DNA of 64,000 nucleotides. Origin: Pseudogymnoascus destructans. Taxonomy: Eukaryota > Ascomycota > Leotiomycetes > Thelebolales > Thelebolaceae. Under the pieces are notes generated by a model, which was not told the origin of the DNA, did no database searches, and saw only the letters and a program-made list of their open reading frames with translations. A program made the translations under genes and the position numbers. The stretch spans positions 868,001 to 932,000 of the forward strand of contig NW_020167531.1 of NCBI RefSeq assembly GCF_001641265.1, in the 5' to 3' direction. This document shows, in pieces, positions 1 through 11,267 of this stretch. Every line of letters starts with the position of its first letter. Within the stretch, counting starts at the first letter, position 1.

Positions 1-330
1 ACTTACTATAGAAGATGCTCAAAAACTGATCGCTGAAAAAGAGGATAAAGGGTTGAAATGACAGAAAAGGTCAAATGAGGAGGGTGCTGTAGAGGCTGGT
101 CCGTCGACTTCGCGGCGCTGTGGTAGGTGCGGCAAGACTGGGCATAATGTACGAACCTGTCAAGAGGTTGAAGAGATATTAGGAGAAGAGAATTTAATTG
201 AGTGTAGTTAATTTTAATGTGTTAGGGTGGAGTAATTGGGTTTGAGGTTGCGATGCTATCAGAAAGTGTTTCATTTGGTGGGATGTTCCGTTTGGTGGTA
301 AACCGCGTTATCATAAGTACATGTCATTTA
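1..330 (+). pseudogene. 3' end of a pogo/Fot1-type transposase, truncated at window edge
   Basis: The plus strand at about 110-170 reads as a CCHC zinc knuckle (RCGRCGKTGHNVRTCQ, spacing C-x2-C-x4-H-x4-C). The same module ends the P1, P2 and P3 transposases further along, where it follows the DDE domain. Two in-frame stops precede it, so this is a remnant. After the stop, about 270-300 shows a twice-repeated TTTGGTGG, similar in design to the doubled motifs in the TIRs of P2 and P4, so the element's right end is probably near 330. The left part lies outside the window. Confidence 0.6.
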
Positions 331-353
331 ATCAATTAGAGCGATTCAGCAGG

Positions 354-659
354 TGTTAGACACCTCATTCGACAGTCCTGTATGTAGTTAGTGTAGAAAA
401 TTTGACCAGGAACCCTGTATAAACCCTGTACAAACCCTGCTCACTGTGAACCCCACTATTTCCTAAATAGGAAGTAAGACTGTCAGCGTCAGACAGTTAT
501 CTGTTCAAGGCTAACAGCCAGCCAGATTCCTATTGTAGTTAGAATATAAGTTAGTAATCACCTTGGATAGACGTCATGTAATTGTAAGGCGAATACAGTA
601 GTATAGCAGTATCTACATATGTCGCTCTATATAAGTGATAATGGCCTCGAAGCCGCTCG
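354..659 (+). repeat. Possible LTR fragment
   Basis: The stretch begins TGTTAGACACC, a common LTR start, and carries a TATA-like CTATATAAG near 633. No second copy or clear 3' end is present in the window. It stops where Gyp-3 sequence begins near 660. No coding sequence is seen. Confidence 0.25.
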
Positions 660-954
660 AATTCCTGGCTTATGAGCCCCAATCCTTTCCCCAAAGACAT
701 CGCCAATACTCTATGTCATACTGACATTCGTTGCACTCAGTTTGCTATCAAACTCAAGAGCAAACTTAGAAATCTCCTCCTCAAACCTACAAGTCACCAT
801 ACATATCTTGGCTTATCACACCAACAACAGAAGCAATACTACTCAACGATTGCTGCAAACTCTTCTACTACATCTGTTTATGCTACATACATCACGGCAT
901 ATCATTTGGACACTCATTGAACAAGTTATTAAGAAAATCTCCTCCTTAAGGGGG
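660..954 (+). mobile_element. Gyp-3 internal 3' fragment (before LTR)
   Basis: About 290 bp found again at 25328-25565 (minus), 43801-44040 (plus) and 46990-47135 (minus). At 25.6 kb the same sequence follows the end of a gypsy integrase (IHNSFHTNLLRPSPNDPLPG), so it is the untranslated or eroded tail between pol and the 3' LTR of one gypsy family. It ends with a purine tract (AAGGGGG, 948-954) directly before the LTR, a normal polypurine tract. Overlapping short ORFs here recur in every copy but resemble no known protein. Confidence 0.7.
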
Positions 955-1634
955 TGGGTCAATACTACCACATGGCATATCTCTACCAACTAGAGGCCTA
1001 GGAACATGAACGATAGCTCTAGAAGCTTCTACAACCCTCTATGATTCATTACATGTCATCGCTCCTTAGTTACCCACAAGATTGGTTAAGTTATGACATA
1101 ATTTGTCTATAGGTACTCTGACCTTGGACCTCCTTTTCACTTCCTATAGGCTAGGAACCCAAGAGATGGTTCTATGGGATTCTCTTACGTTCACTACATG
1201 ATTAGCAAGCTAGTTGTGGGTCGCACTTGATTTCTAATGGTTAGTCATGGAAAGTCATGGAAAATGAGAGAACTACACTCCTTTGGCATAAATAGGATTG
1301 CCCTTTCCTTAAGAAAGGGCAAGCAGGCAATACAGTAAATCGACTAGCACATACTTCTACGTCTTTTCCAAGCTTCCAAGCATTGATCTTGTTATTCTCT
1401 GTTTTTGAAAAGTCAGTGAGGTGCTAACCTCTGACTTACCCCTGAGTTCTCAGACGCAACATTTGTTGCAACTTGTCTAAACCACTTCACCACATCATAC
1501 ACCTGATTGCTGCGTTGTGGAATAGTCTAAGCTACAACCCTTTGGCTCTGTTTCCTAAGACAGTGTGTTGTCTTAGTAAATTCATCCCTTCCTTGGGTGG
1601 CTAGATTCTCATATCTGGTGCACCCACCATTACA
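955..1634 (+). repeat. Gyp-3 LTR, plus orientation
   Basis: 680 bp with TG...CA ends (TGGGTCAATACT...CACCCACCATTACA). Near-identical copies of 695 bp lie at 24633-25327 (minus) and 44041-44735 (plus). This copy lacks a short segment around 1239 (CATTTACCAAGCCTG) that the other two keep. Only the 3' end of the element is present, so it is a truncated insertion. Confidence 0.85.
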
Positions 1635-1636
1635 CT

Positions 1637-2415
1637 CTACCTTCGAAGAAGATAGAGCAAGCCCTGCTCTGCCTATCCAGCCTACGATTGAGGGGCAAAT
1701 CGAAGCCGAAACACCAGAAGTATCACAGCTCTCAACCCAGCAGTGTATAGAAAGCTGCGATCCAGGCTCCCTGACTAAGATGGCCCCTTTGATGAAGGCT
1801 GAAGTGCTGGTACTATTCCTGCTTGCAAATCGAAATGCCGAAGCGTATCAACCAGGTAGCAAGACTGGGTTTTGGTCCCATCTTCGAGAGGACTTTGCGA
1901 AGGAAACCGGCAAGCAGCATAAGAGCCTTCACCGAGTATTATGCCGGGAAACTGAAAGGAGGAGGGCATACCTTGACAGTCTTAGGACTGGTCAGACAGA
2001 CAGCGAGAGCGAATTGACTGTCCAGATTGATAACTGGATTGACGTTGTTGGTGAGGAGGAGCGACTTAATAAGGAGCGAAGTGAGGCAGCAAATACTGTT
2101 CTCACTTCGTCACAGTGGGTGCAGGATATCCAGGACTCACTCTCTGTAGCCCTTGCGGCAAAGAGGAAATACCAGAGGAATCCTCCAAAAAGTTGTGATA
2201 AGTCTATTGGCCAAAGAGCGCGGGAGCTCTCAGGCTTTGACGTAGACGACGACGAAGAGCTACAAAGTGATAACTGTGAGGACATCAGCTCTATCAACTC
2301 GCCTCCTTTTGAAACCTCAACGCCAGTTTATCAAAGCACTTCTTCCGCTCGTGGCCAGTCAGTCAGTCAAGGAAGAAGCCGCAAGAAGCACCTGCACCTA
2401 TTGAGACGTTGCTGA
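1637..2415 (+). pseudogene. Truncated hypothetical protein, possible DNA-binding partner of a Harbinger transposon
   Basis: An open frame runs out of the Gyp-3 LTR into about 260 codons of unique sequence. Central residues include FWSHLREDFAKETG and ERRRAYLDSLRTGQ, followed by an acidic Ser-rich tail. This resembles, from memory, the Myb/SANT-like proteins that accompany fungal PIF/Harbinger transposases; a Harbinger transposase remnant does occur at 45.4 kb. There is no native start, because the 5' part was replaced by the LTR, and coding character fades after about 2450. The assignment is an inference; the truncation is direct. Confidence 0.4.
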
Positions 2416-2910
2416 CTGATCAGGATCGATATGTGCTTAGTCATGCAGACGAGATGCGCCTCGCACATTTCCGTTTACGTTTACAAAGGCTTGGCGCCCC
2501 CAACCTTATGTGCACAGCAACGATACGGGTGGAGCAATTTGTTGGGAGTAGGGACGTGCGCTATGGAATACGGTGGCCTTTTGGCCGTGAAAATGATCGT
2601 TCTGGAATACCGACCGTCGAAGTCTCAGGACGGGTTTCGGGTTGGGTCGTGATGCACACTCTGCTTCACCAACAGAACCTGGTGTATACTGGGTTTCGGC
2701 CCCATATTCTGCTTCCTTACGAAGCCTACAAATACTGTACGTAGGCCCATTAGACAGTGTAGAAATTCAATCGATCTATTTATTCTATATACTGTATTAC
2801 CTGAAGCCTCCTGTTCCGTTGTGCCGTTGTGAGAATTTTTGGTTACCAGAGAATACCACCCGATTTTGGGTGTGGATCCCCGGTTCCCATAATCACTTCG
2901 AACACAATTG
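2416..2910. other. No gene recognised
   Basis: Short overlapping frames of low complexity and no family resemblance. The stretch ends with AATTG (2906-2910), the left target-site duplicate of Gyp-1. Confidence 0.5.
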
Positions 2911-3125
2911 TGTCACGAACCGAATCACGTGCGGGCAATACTCACGTGCCCTTCAGTGCCACGACGGAGGCATGTCGGTCCAGACAGGACACGTAGAACT
3001 ATATAGTAGGAACGCGGACCTTCGGAGGAAGGTCAGCGTTCAGTCTTCGTATCAATAGACCAGGATTCTACGTATATTCCTTCCCGTGACTTCCCACTGC
3101 CCTACTCGCCAAGAAGTCCTTTACA
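2911..3125 (+). repeat. Gyp-1 5' LTR
   Basis: 215 bp, TGTCACG...TTTACA. It matches 9364-9583 apart from about three substitutions (around CCACGACGG and CCAGACAGG) and a missing ATTTC. It carries ACTATATAGTAGG, a likely TATA region, near 2998. Confidence 0.93.
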
Positions 3126-3198
3126 TTCTGAACGCTCCACCATTCCTACGATTAGGAAGAGTAGCCCAGTGAGGGAAGTCAAAAGAGAAGCCGAACCC

Positions 3199-4286
3199 AT
3201 GCCGCCACGCACCCGCACTCAGACCGCAGACACCGAAGGGAGTGGCAGTCGCGAAGCAGCGTCTCTGCCGCCAGCTGAAAGTCAGCAAGGGATTGAGGAC
3301 CAGCTAGCAACTGCCCAGGCCATCGAGGAAGAACTCCTTGCGAAGCTCCAGCTCAAGGAGGCGGCCGAGCGAATTGAGCGGCTAAGGAAGCGGTTGGAAG
3401 ATGGGGACGTTGCGGAAGTTCTACCGCCAGGCCTCCCCGTCGACGACCAAAGTGTTGCATCATCCAGCTCCGTCTCTTACGGGGGACTGCCGAAGAGCAT
3501 AAGACCCCGGCAGATCGCGCCATACAAGGGAAGAACGGTCAGAGAGCACTCGGAATTTGTCACAAGCTGCGAGTTAAGCTTTCGGTTAGAGCCAAGTCTG
3601 AATAAATCAGACGAGCTCCGCTGTGACTTGGCGGCAACGTGGCTCGAGGGCGAACCTCGAGATGCATGGCTTCAACACGAAAAGGAACCTGACTTCCAGA
3701 AGACTTGGAAGGGGTTCAAGAAGTTCCTTCTTGACCTCGTTGAGGATCCAGTTAATCAGGGCCTCTCGACAGTGATCAAATACGAGGAGGCGCGCCAGCG
3801 ACCCGGACAGTCTGCGCAAACCTTTGCGACCTACCTCGAGACGTTAGAGGGGGAGTTGAAGGCATACAGTGAAGAACATCGAGTTCAGCACTTCCTCGCA
3901 AAGCTCCGGCCCGATCTACGCTTGAGGGTAATCACTTATCCTGAGATTCCGCGGACGCGAAGCGCCCTTATAGCGCTCGCCTCCCGGTTTGAACAAGCCA
4001 ACCTACCAAAGGGCCAGGAAGTTGAAGTCAGAAGGACCACAAGGAAGAAAAGAGGGGGGAGAATCCTCACAAGAGGGGTTCGAGCGGAGAAAGAGCGGGA
4101 GTGAAGCGCTCGCGTCTCTCAGATGAGGAAGAGAAGCGGCGAAGGGACAACAACCTCTGTTTCCATTGTGGAAAGGAGGGACACTGCACTGCTCAGTGTT
4201 TCTTAAGGAACGGCGAGGGTGCGCAGCGCATCCGAGCGGTACAGCAGGGGAGCCAGCTAAAAGGCATCCTGCAACCAAAAAACTAG
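3199..4286 (+). pseudogene. Gyp-1 gag with zinc knuckle, frameshifted
   Basis: The ATG at 3199 (MPPRTRTQTADTEG) follows the LTR by 73 bp. The frame contains a coiled-coil-like charged N-terminus and a Retrotrans_gag-type core (AATWLEGEPRDAW..., LAKLRPDLRLRV) and ends at 4104. The nucleocapsid knuckle LCFHCGKEGHCTAQC (C-x2-C-x4-H-x4-C) sits in another frame at about 4155-4200 and ends at 4286. Gag would form the virus-like particle and bind element RNA. The frame change just before the knuckle, in a G/A-rich stretch near 4050-4070, looks like an indel rather than a programmed shift, because further breaks follow. Confidence 0.88.
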
Positions 4287-4300
4287 GGCCCTCTATCCAA

Positions 4301-7300
4301 ATCCCGATGGATGGAGCGGTTACCCAGGGGAAGAACAGCCTGTCGATTCTCGTCGACGTACGAGGAGTGGAAGTGTGGTGACCCCTTCGTGCGCTCGTTG
4401 ACAGCGGCACAACCGCCAACCTCATATCCCACTTAGTGGCAAAAGAGCTCGGGGGAGTGTGGGAACCAAGCTACACCACAGCAAGGGGTGTAGGAAGCCA
4501 GGAAATACCTCTCTTTGGGAAGTCCCAGCTCACCCTCAGCATCAAGGATGATGGGGGCAAGATGCAAGAAAGAGAACACCTCTTTGCGTCTACGGTTATG
4601 GAGGAATACGACCTCATGTTAGGGTATCCATGGCTTCTCCGCGAAAACCCAGTGATTAATTGGACGCAGGGGACGTGGAGATTCCCTACCGACAACATCC
4701 AATATCTCTCAAACGAGGAGGCGGAAGAGCTGCGGGGGAAAGGCGGACCAGTGTATGTAGCAATGCTACACCGAATGGACGACCCCCAGGAACCCCGACC
4801 TACACCAACAGTTCCAAGGGAATACCAATCTTTTGAGGACGTCTTTGACGATGAAGGGGCAGCGTCGCTCCCAGAATACTCAAAGAGGGCAGAGCATGCC
4901 ATAGATATTGAGGAGGGGAAGCAACCCCCGTGGGGACCAATCTACAGCCTCTCGAGAAGGAGTTGGCGACGCTTAGGGGTTACATTGAGGATTCGCTTCA
5001 GAGGGGCTGGATCCGTCACTCGACGAGCCCAGCTGGAGCACCCATCCTTTTCGTCCCAAAGCCAGATGGCTCGAAGCGCCTATGTGTCGATTATCGAGGG
5101 CTTAACGCCATGACAGTGAAGAATCGACACCCAATCCCTCTTATTTCGGAAATACTCGACCGCCTAAGCGGGGCCGCAGTGTTCACGAAGCTTGACGCAA
5201 AGGATGCGTACCAGCGTATGAGAATCCGAAAGGGGGATGAGTGGAAAACTGCCTTCCTAACAAGGTATGGCCTGTTCGAATATTTAGTGATGCCGTTTGG
5301 GCTGTGCAATGCCCCCGCATCATTCCAGGCGTATATCAATGAAGCGCTCACAGGCCTTGTAGACGTGATGTGCATTGTCTACCTTGACGACGTCTTGATC
5401 TATTCGAAGCGCAAGGAAGAGCATCCGCAACACGTCCGCACTGTCCTCGAACGCCTACGGAAGTTTAAGATCTACTGCAATCTAAAGAAGTGCAAATTCT
5501 CAACAAAAGCAAAAGAGGTTGAGTTTCTAGGCTTCATTGTGTCTATGAAGGGGGTCTCAATGGACCTATCACGGGTCGAGACAATCACAGACTGGCCGGT
5601 GCCAACAACCTTCCGAGACCTACAGGTCTTCTTAGGCTTTGCGAACTTCTACCGGAGGTTCATCGCGGACTATTCACGTATTGCGCAACCGCTCACAGAA
5701 CTCCTTAAGGGGAGTGAGAAAGGGAAGAAGGTAGGCCCGTTCCTCTGGAACGTTGAGGCAGCGGGGGCTTTTCAGACGTTGAAAGATGCTTTCACGTCCG
5801 CCCCTCTCCTCCGCCACTTCGACCCAGCTCAGCTGATAAGGTTGGAGACCGACGGCTCAGGAATGGCGATTGCGGGAATTCTTATGCAGCCATATACCGA
5901 CATAGCGGGGGTCACACGGTGGCACCCCATTGCCTTCTATTCAAGGAAATTGAAGGATGCAGAGATCAGGTATGACACCCATGATATTGAGCTTCTCGCG
6001 ATCGTCGCGGCCTTTAAGCATTGGCGTCACTACTGTCAAGATAGCAATTTTCCCGTTATAGTACGGACGGATCATAATAATCTGATTTACTTCATGAAGA
6101 AAGTATCAATCAATAATCGGCAGGCCCACTGGATCGAGTTCCTAGCAGGTTTCGATTTTCAGATTGAACATAGGCCTGGCCGCACCAACCCCGCGGACGG
6201 TCCGAGTCGCAGACCGGACTACGTCGAAACGCAACATCAAGCATTTGACGGGTTGTTACCCACACTTCAGCAGAAGTTGGCCCGTGGTTATAGTGAAGCT
6301 GTAGAGAACAGCGAGGGCGATGCGTCGCAAAAGAGTACTCGAATCCGCGCCGTCTTCGCAAAAGCGGGCGAGCGAACGGTAACCCAAGATATCCTCCACG
6401 AAGTGGACAAGTTAAAGCTGCACCCCCATAAGGGGCACGCAGAGGATACGCAAGCTTTCCTGCCTCGCTGTCACGTGATGCGAGAGGCAGCTACAGAAGC
6501 ACCGTACGAGGAGCCATCCCTTGATCTTCGCAAGCTCATCGTTCAAGTCCAAAGTGGTGACCCATTCTTGAAGGATCGAGCGTTGCGAATGACAAAGAGG
6601 CGTCCACGGATGGAAGGCGTAGAGAGAGAGTGGGCTCTTCATCAGGAAAGTGGAGTCCTTTCGAGGGAAGGCATCATCCCCTTTCCTCGAGACCCAGCCC
6701 TCATTGAAGAGCTCCTCCGAATCCATCATGATGACCCATTAGCAGGTCACTTTGGTGTGGCGAAGACCACAGAACTACTTACTCGGAAGTATAAGTGGCC
6801 AAAAATGAGGGAGGACATAAAGGAATACGTTAAGACCTGTCAAATCTGCCAGAAAATGGTAGTGAAGCGTCACCGCCCGTATGGCGAGTTGCAGCCGCTT
6901 CCACAACCAAACGGCCCAGGAGAAGAGATCTCCATGGACTTTATAACAGGCCTCCCACCAAGCCTTCACTCATTGACGAATTAAGGCGTACGATTCCATA
7001 CTTGTAGTTGTGGATCGATACACAAAGTACGCCTTATATATCGCAACAAATAAGACGGTGAATGCCAATAATTTGGCAACGCTTATCCTCCGCTACGTCA
7101 TCACAGAGTTCGGGATTCCAAATTGTCTCCGATAGGGGATCTGTATTCACAAGTAGCTACTGGTCTTGCCTCTGTTATTTCTTAAAGATTCGCCAGCGTT
7201 TGAGCACCGCTTTCCACCCGCAGACGGATGGACAAACTGAGCGCCAGAATCAAACAATCGAACACTACCTTCGGTCGTATTGCACAAGCTCCCAGGACGA

Positions 7301-7774
7301 GTGGGTAGTACTCCTACCCATTGCCCAGTTCTCATATAATAACTCCTTCCATTCAACAATTCAAACAACACCTTTCCGGGCATTAAAAGGCTTTGATCCT
7401 CCTATGCCAGATGTGAGTGTCGCGGACGCCCCTCAAAAGGGGGACGCACTCGAGCCGTTTGAAAGAATCAGAAGCTCCAGGAGGAAAGGGAAGTGCTGGC
7501 GCACCATTGGCTCCGAGCGACGCAGTCGCAGACAAAGCACTATAATCTCAAAAGGAAGCCAAAGGAATATAGCATGGGGGACCAAGTCCTCCTTTCCACA
7601 AAGAACATCAAGCTACGGAGGCCAAACAGGAAGCTTGTGGAGCAGTTCGTAGGACCCTTCAAGATCGTAGAGATCATTGGGAAGCAGGCCTATAGGCTTG
7701 AGTTGCCTTGGGACATGGGGATCCACCCAACCTTCCACGTGTCATTGCTAGAGCCACACCACAAGAGGCAGTAA
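4301..7774 (+). pseudogene. Gyp-1 pol (protease, RT, RNase H, integrase), multiply broken
   Basis: The protease motif ALVDSGTTANLIS (about 4391) follows an in-frame TGA at 4379. RT and RNase H are open in one long frame, 4930-6984, with VDYRGLNAMT, MPFGLCNAPASFQ, the catalytic YLDD (near 5380), TDGSGMAIAGIL and HRPGRTNPADGPSR. Integrase starts with the H/C zinc region (HFGVAKT...CQICQK) and the first catalytic Asp (SMDFITGLPP), then hits TAA at about 6982. The core resumes in other frames (IVSDRGSVFTSSYW, QTDGQTERQNQTIEHYLR), and the C-terminus (GDQVLLSTKNIKL...GIHPTFHVSLLEP) ends at 7774. At least four frame breaks make this a pseudogene; catalytic residues that can be seen are unchanged. 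No chromodomain is seen. Confidence 0.92.
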
Positions 7775-7956
7775 GCTCACGCACAGGTCACGGATAGTAA
7801 ACACAAGAGTAGAAAAGCCACATAGGGCATCAATTCGCTATTCTAGAACCGGAGCTCAACTATCTAATGTGGCGCAAGCGTTATCAGGCGGCGACATCAC
7901 CATCTTCAACGTCGGAGAAGTCGTCGTTGGAGATGTGGGAGCGAGCGGGGGAGGGC

Positions 7957-9015
7957 TCACGGCTGACAGGCCAGCTTGGCCTCCAGCTCTAGGTCGTTGT
8001 CATCTTTGCCAGGGAAAGCCTCTGACTCCGCCTCGCTATCGGAGCTCTCATACTCCTCGCAGGTGGCAACAGCAGGATTGTGCTGGTGCTAAGAGAGGTT
8101 AGTTGGAGAACAGGAAGGGAAACGGGAGCGACGCGTACCTTTGCCTGATACATGTCGGCCTTGAAGCGCGCGACACGCTGAAGTGCCTTGATGTTGTCGG
8201 CAACAGCAAGGAGGGCGAGGCCGACGTCGATCTTCTCGGGCTTACTGTCCGCACCGAAGGCGCGGCGGCGACGAAGGAGATTCTTGCCACGCTCGACGAA
8301 CTGGGTGTACTTGGCCTGGCGGGCCTTGAGGATTTGGGAGCGGGCCTTGATGACAGGGACAACCATCTCATCCACGTTCCAGGAAGCCATGAATTGCGCG
8401 TGCGCAACCATCATGCAATTGAATCTCTTGATCCCAAACTTGGGGATCTAAAACAGATTAGGCCGAGGACAATCAAGCGATGCGGGGGATGTGCAGAGGA
8501 CTCACGGGCAAGCTGCGACAGTGTTGATCCGAGCAATACTGGCATCGGGCCATGCTGTTCGCGCGGGTGCATTTCAGCTCCGTCTTGAACTTGAAGACGT
8601 TCTTGGAGCAGCGTAGACACATTGGGATGACGGGCTTCTTGCAGGGGGCATGCGAGGGGCTGAACTCCCCACCAACAACGGAAGGGTTCGCGGGGCGGTT
8701 GAAGCGCTGTGGCGTGCCCATAGCGGGGAAGGCAATCAGGCAAAGAGCAGCTCCTGCTTGGCTTGGGGCGCCATCCTCACTTGCGACGGTGGCCGAGCGT
8801 GTCTGGCGCGGGGTCGCCTCAGGCGCGGGACGACGGGGAACGAGCTCATCATTGTCCTCGACAGATGGAAGGACAGCTTTACCCTTCTCCTTGGCCTTGG
8901 CAGTGGGCTTGCGGGGGCGAGTCTTCTTGGGGGCGGTGGTCTTTCCACCTGGCTTGGAGGGGCCAGCGGGAGTGAGCCCGGCTGGGTCCTTGTTGTCACC
9001 TTTGCAGGGAGGCAT
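7957..9015 (-). CDS. Antisense Cys-cluster gene carried by Gyp-1 (316 aa, three exons)
   Basis: On minus, exon 1 is 9015-8506, exon 2 8447-8139 and exon 3 8088-7957. Both introns have GT...AG ends (GTGAGT...TTTTAG and GTACGC...CTCTTAG), all exons join in phase 0, and the total is exactly 317 codons with stop. The N-terminus is basic and Pro/Lys-rich (KKTRPRKPTAKAKEKGK), like a nuclear protein. Residues about 135-170 hold a Cys cluster, MCLRCSKNV...LKC...ARCQYCSDQHC (C-x2-C-x12-C-x8-C-x2-C-x4-C). Exon 2 is helical and basic; exon 3 is acidic. The gene lies tail to tail with pol, 183 bp away. It resembles the antisense genes of Gyp-2 and Gyp-4. A zinc-dependent DNA- or RNA-binding role is inference. 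Confidence 0.8.
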
Positions 9016-9363
9016 GGTGGCGGCAGCGAAGCACAAGAGAGTGTGGAGTGTGAAGCTGTTTGAATTAGAAAAGGTTCAAGAAGACTCAAGGAGTCCACGT
9101 ACCAAAAACAGAGGAGCTGTGAGGGTGCAGCGTTGTGGTGTGGAAGAGGTTGTGTTGTATCAAAACAAAAGGAGAAGCGAAGCCAGAAAGTGGGAAATTC
9201 ACCACAGCAAACCAAAACAACAACAACAACGCGTAGGCGGGTGGGCTCCGCTTACCAAGTGTGTCTCGCTCAATAAGCGGCCACCACCACACTTTACAAT
9301 ACGGGCTGAGCAAATCTCAGGATTGGGGGCTCAAAGGGGCTTGAGCCTCAAAGGGGGGGATAT
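9016..9363 (-). promoter_or_regulatory. Upstream region of the Gyp-1 antisense gene
   Basis: 348 bp between the antisense start codon and the 3' LTR. It has no coding potential of its own on either strand. It must hold the promoter of the minus-strand gene, or the LTR itself acts bidirectionally. A polypurine stretch AAAGGGGGGGATAT directly before the LTR (about 9350-9363) is the plus-strand priming tract of the element. Confidence 0.5.
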
Positions 9364-9583
9364 TGTCACGAACCGAATCACGTGCGGGCAATACTCACGT
9401 GCCCTTCAGTGCCAAGATGGAGGCATGTCGGTCCGGACAGGACACGTAGAACTATATAGTAGGAACGCGGACCTTCGGAGGAAGGTCAGCGTTCAGTCTT
9501 CATTTCGTATCAATAGACCAGGATTCTACGTATATTCCTTCCCGTGACTTCCCACTGCCCTACTCGCCAAGAAGTCCTTTACA
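9364..9583 (+). repeat. Gyp-1 3' LTR
   Basis: 220 bp, paired with 2911-3125, followed by the target duplicate AATTG at 9584-9588. Confidence 0.93.
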
Positions 9584-9639
9584 AATTGACAGCGCGAGGC
9601 TTTAATCACATGATCTAATGCAGGCTTTGCAACAGTGCC

Positions 9640-11255
9640 AAGGATCTCGACGCAGCTGCCTGGAAACAAACAAAAACATTTCCCACATGCGAAAGTCACG
9701 GCTTCTTGCATATACTTCACATCCATCTAATCCGTTCTAATCGCTTGTAAAGGTATAGCTGCAAAATACGTTCAAATATTCTCTTCTTTGCGCAAGTTCG
9801 TATAAGTTGCCTTTCTCGCTCCCATCTGGCTGAATACTGCCAAAATCCGTCTCTCTTAGCATCTCCGGCAAACCGCGAAGTCGAAACGCCTTCAAGCCCA
9901 TGCAAACGAATCGGGACAGACTAATCTTCCAAGTCCTCAGAATTGGTAACAAAAACGTCCCGGCCTCGCGCAGATCAGTTCTGCGTCTATAATACCGGTG
10001 GTGATGGGGAGACATAGCATCAGGTGGCTGCGCTAACAATCGAGTACAAGGCTCCTCATAAGTTGACTTTGGGGCATATTTATGGAGGCCTTGTTGAGAT
10101 GAACTTTGGATGAAGTTGTGGAGGAAGGCTAGAATGAAAGCATGGCAATTTGCTGTCGTCGTTTGGTAGCTGCTGTGATCACGCAAGGTTTTTCATATAT
10201 GGTAAGGGCTGGCTTGGAATATGGCGAGATATACACTGGTGAAGCAACGGTCTTCTTGCGCATACCTGAGGATCCCTCAACTGTATACTACTCTCTTTCT
10301 GTCCCAAAAGGAGATGTTGGAGCGTCTACTGGCTGGGACGAGCTTGGAAATCAGTCTAATTGTGTACATCTGACCGCGGTTGGTCAGGCTGTAGCTTTCA
10401 CTCTTCGCGCACTTCAAACGCCTCCACGGAGTGCGCAATGGATAAATAAAGCTCTGCGTCAGCTTAAGCCCTGGAACGTCATTGTTAAGGAGATTGAGGA
10501 TGCTGTCGCTGACGATGAAGTGCCGTCTTCCAAATATCGTCCTTCACCAGTGGGCATTCAGGCTATCACAAGGTCACCAATCCAATTCCGACCTCGCAAG
10601 AACAAGTTCGTAGGAACTTGTGATTCAAAGACGTCCTCTTTCAGCAGCAATGATGACGATCATCATCGGGACACACCGACTCGTCCTCGACCACCTTCGA
10701 ACAGTAGAGACTCTCATACTTCCTCTAACCCTACATCCCAGACTAGTGAACGTGGTGGAAAGAGGGGGGTTTATAGCGGGCCTTATAGCCAGAGGAATTT
10801 AGGTCGATTCTGTACCCCAAGCTGTCTGATGGGTATGATAAATGGGGGAGAACTCGATTGGCAGTGTCCTAACGCCAAAGAACATGGAAAGAGTCGCCAT
10901 CAGCTCAACCGTGATACATTTATGCAACATATCCTCAAGTTGTTACGCGTTCAGCTTGACTACTGTGAGCAAATGTATATTGATGGAGCCAGAGGAGCTT
11001 TTTTCAAGGTCAAGTTACCTACATTTGGCTATACCGTCATCGCAAAAGGCACAGGAGTGGAGTGTGTCAGAGATCTAATACATGAATCAAAAATGTACCG
11101 CCGTCTCCTTCCACTTCAGGGGAAGTGTCTGTCTGTGCATCTAGGAGGTACGAAAGTTGAAAGTCTATTATACTATGCAGGTGCTGTCCGTATTGTCCAT
11201 ATGATGTTTCTAAGCTTTGGAGGTTTTCCGTTGCGTATAACCAGATGAATCAAGA
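9640..11255 (+). pseudogene. Fungal protein-kinase-like pseudogene
   Basis: The plus strand has the pattern of a large fungal kinase-like family often scattered near transposons. An eroded N-terminal part (ADQFCVYNTGGDGE..., ALTIEYKAPHKLTLGHIYGG, about 9965-10110) carries stops and a frameshift. An open frame from 10142 then carries CCRRLVAAVITQGFSYMV, GEATVFLRIPEDPSTVYY, a low-complexity Ser/Pro linker, RFCTPSCLMGMINGGELD, and the kinase N-lobe (GYTVIAKGTGVECVRDLIHESKMYRRL, with the likely ATP-binding Lys in IAKGT). It breaks off after VRIVHMMFLSFGG at about 11240, where Gyp-4 sequence begins. No catalytic loop remains. The family assignment is by recall of motifs. Confidence 0.7.
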
Positions 11256-11267
11256 GCAGAACAAGCT

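Larger units (their letters stand above)
2911..9583 (+). mobile_element. Gyp-1: complete Ty3/gypsy LTR retrotransposon with an antisense gene
   Basis: 6,673 bp bounded by 215- and 220-bp LTRs (TGTCACGAAC...AGTCCTTTACA) and a perfect 5-bp target duplication AATTG (2906-2910 and 9584-9588). The order is gag, CCHC knuckle, protease, RT, RNase H and integrase on plus, then a three-exon gene on minus (9015-7957) before the 3' LTR. The LTRs differ by about three substitutions and one 5-bp indel, so insertion was fairly recent. Gag-pol is nevertheless split by several frameshifts and stops, so this copy is not autonomous. Confidence 0.95.

Noticed and set aside
4040..4110. Programmed gag-pol frameshift in Gyp-1
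   Set aside because: Several other frame breaks follow in pol, so simple decay explains it.
8552..9547. 331-codon plus-strand ORF at the end of Gyp-1
   Set aside because: Runs through the LTR and is the complement of the spliced antisense gene; low complexity, no motif.
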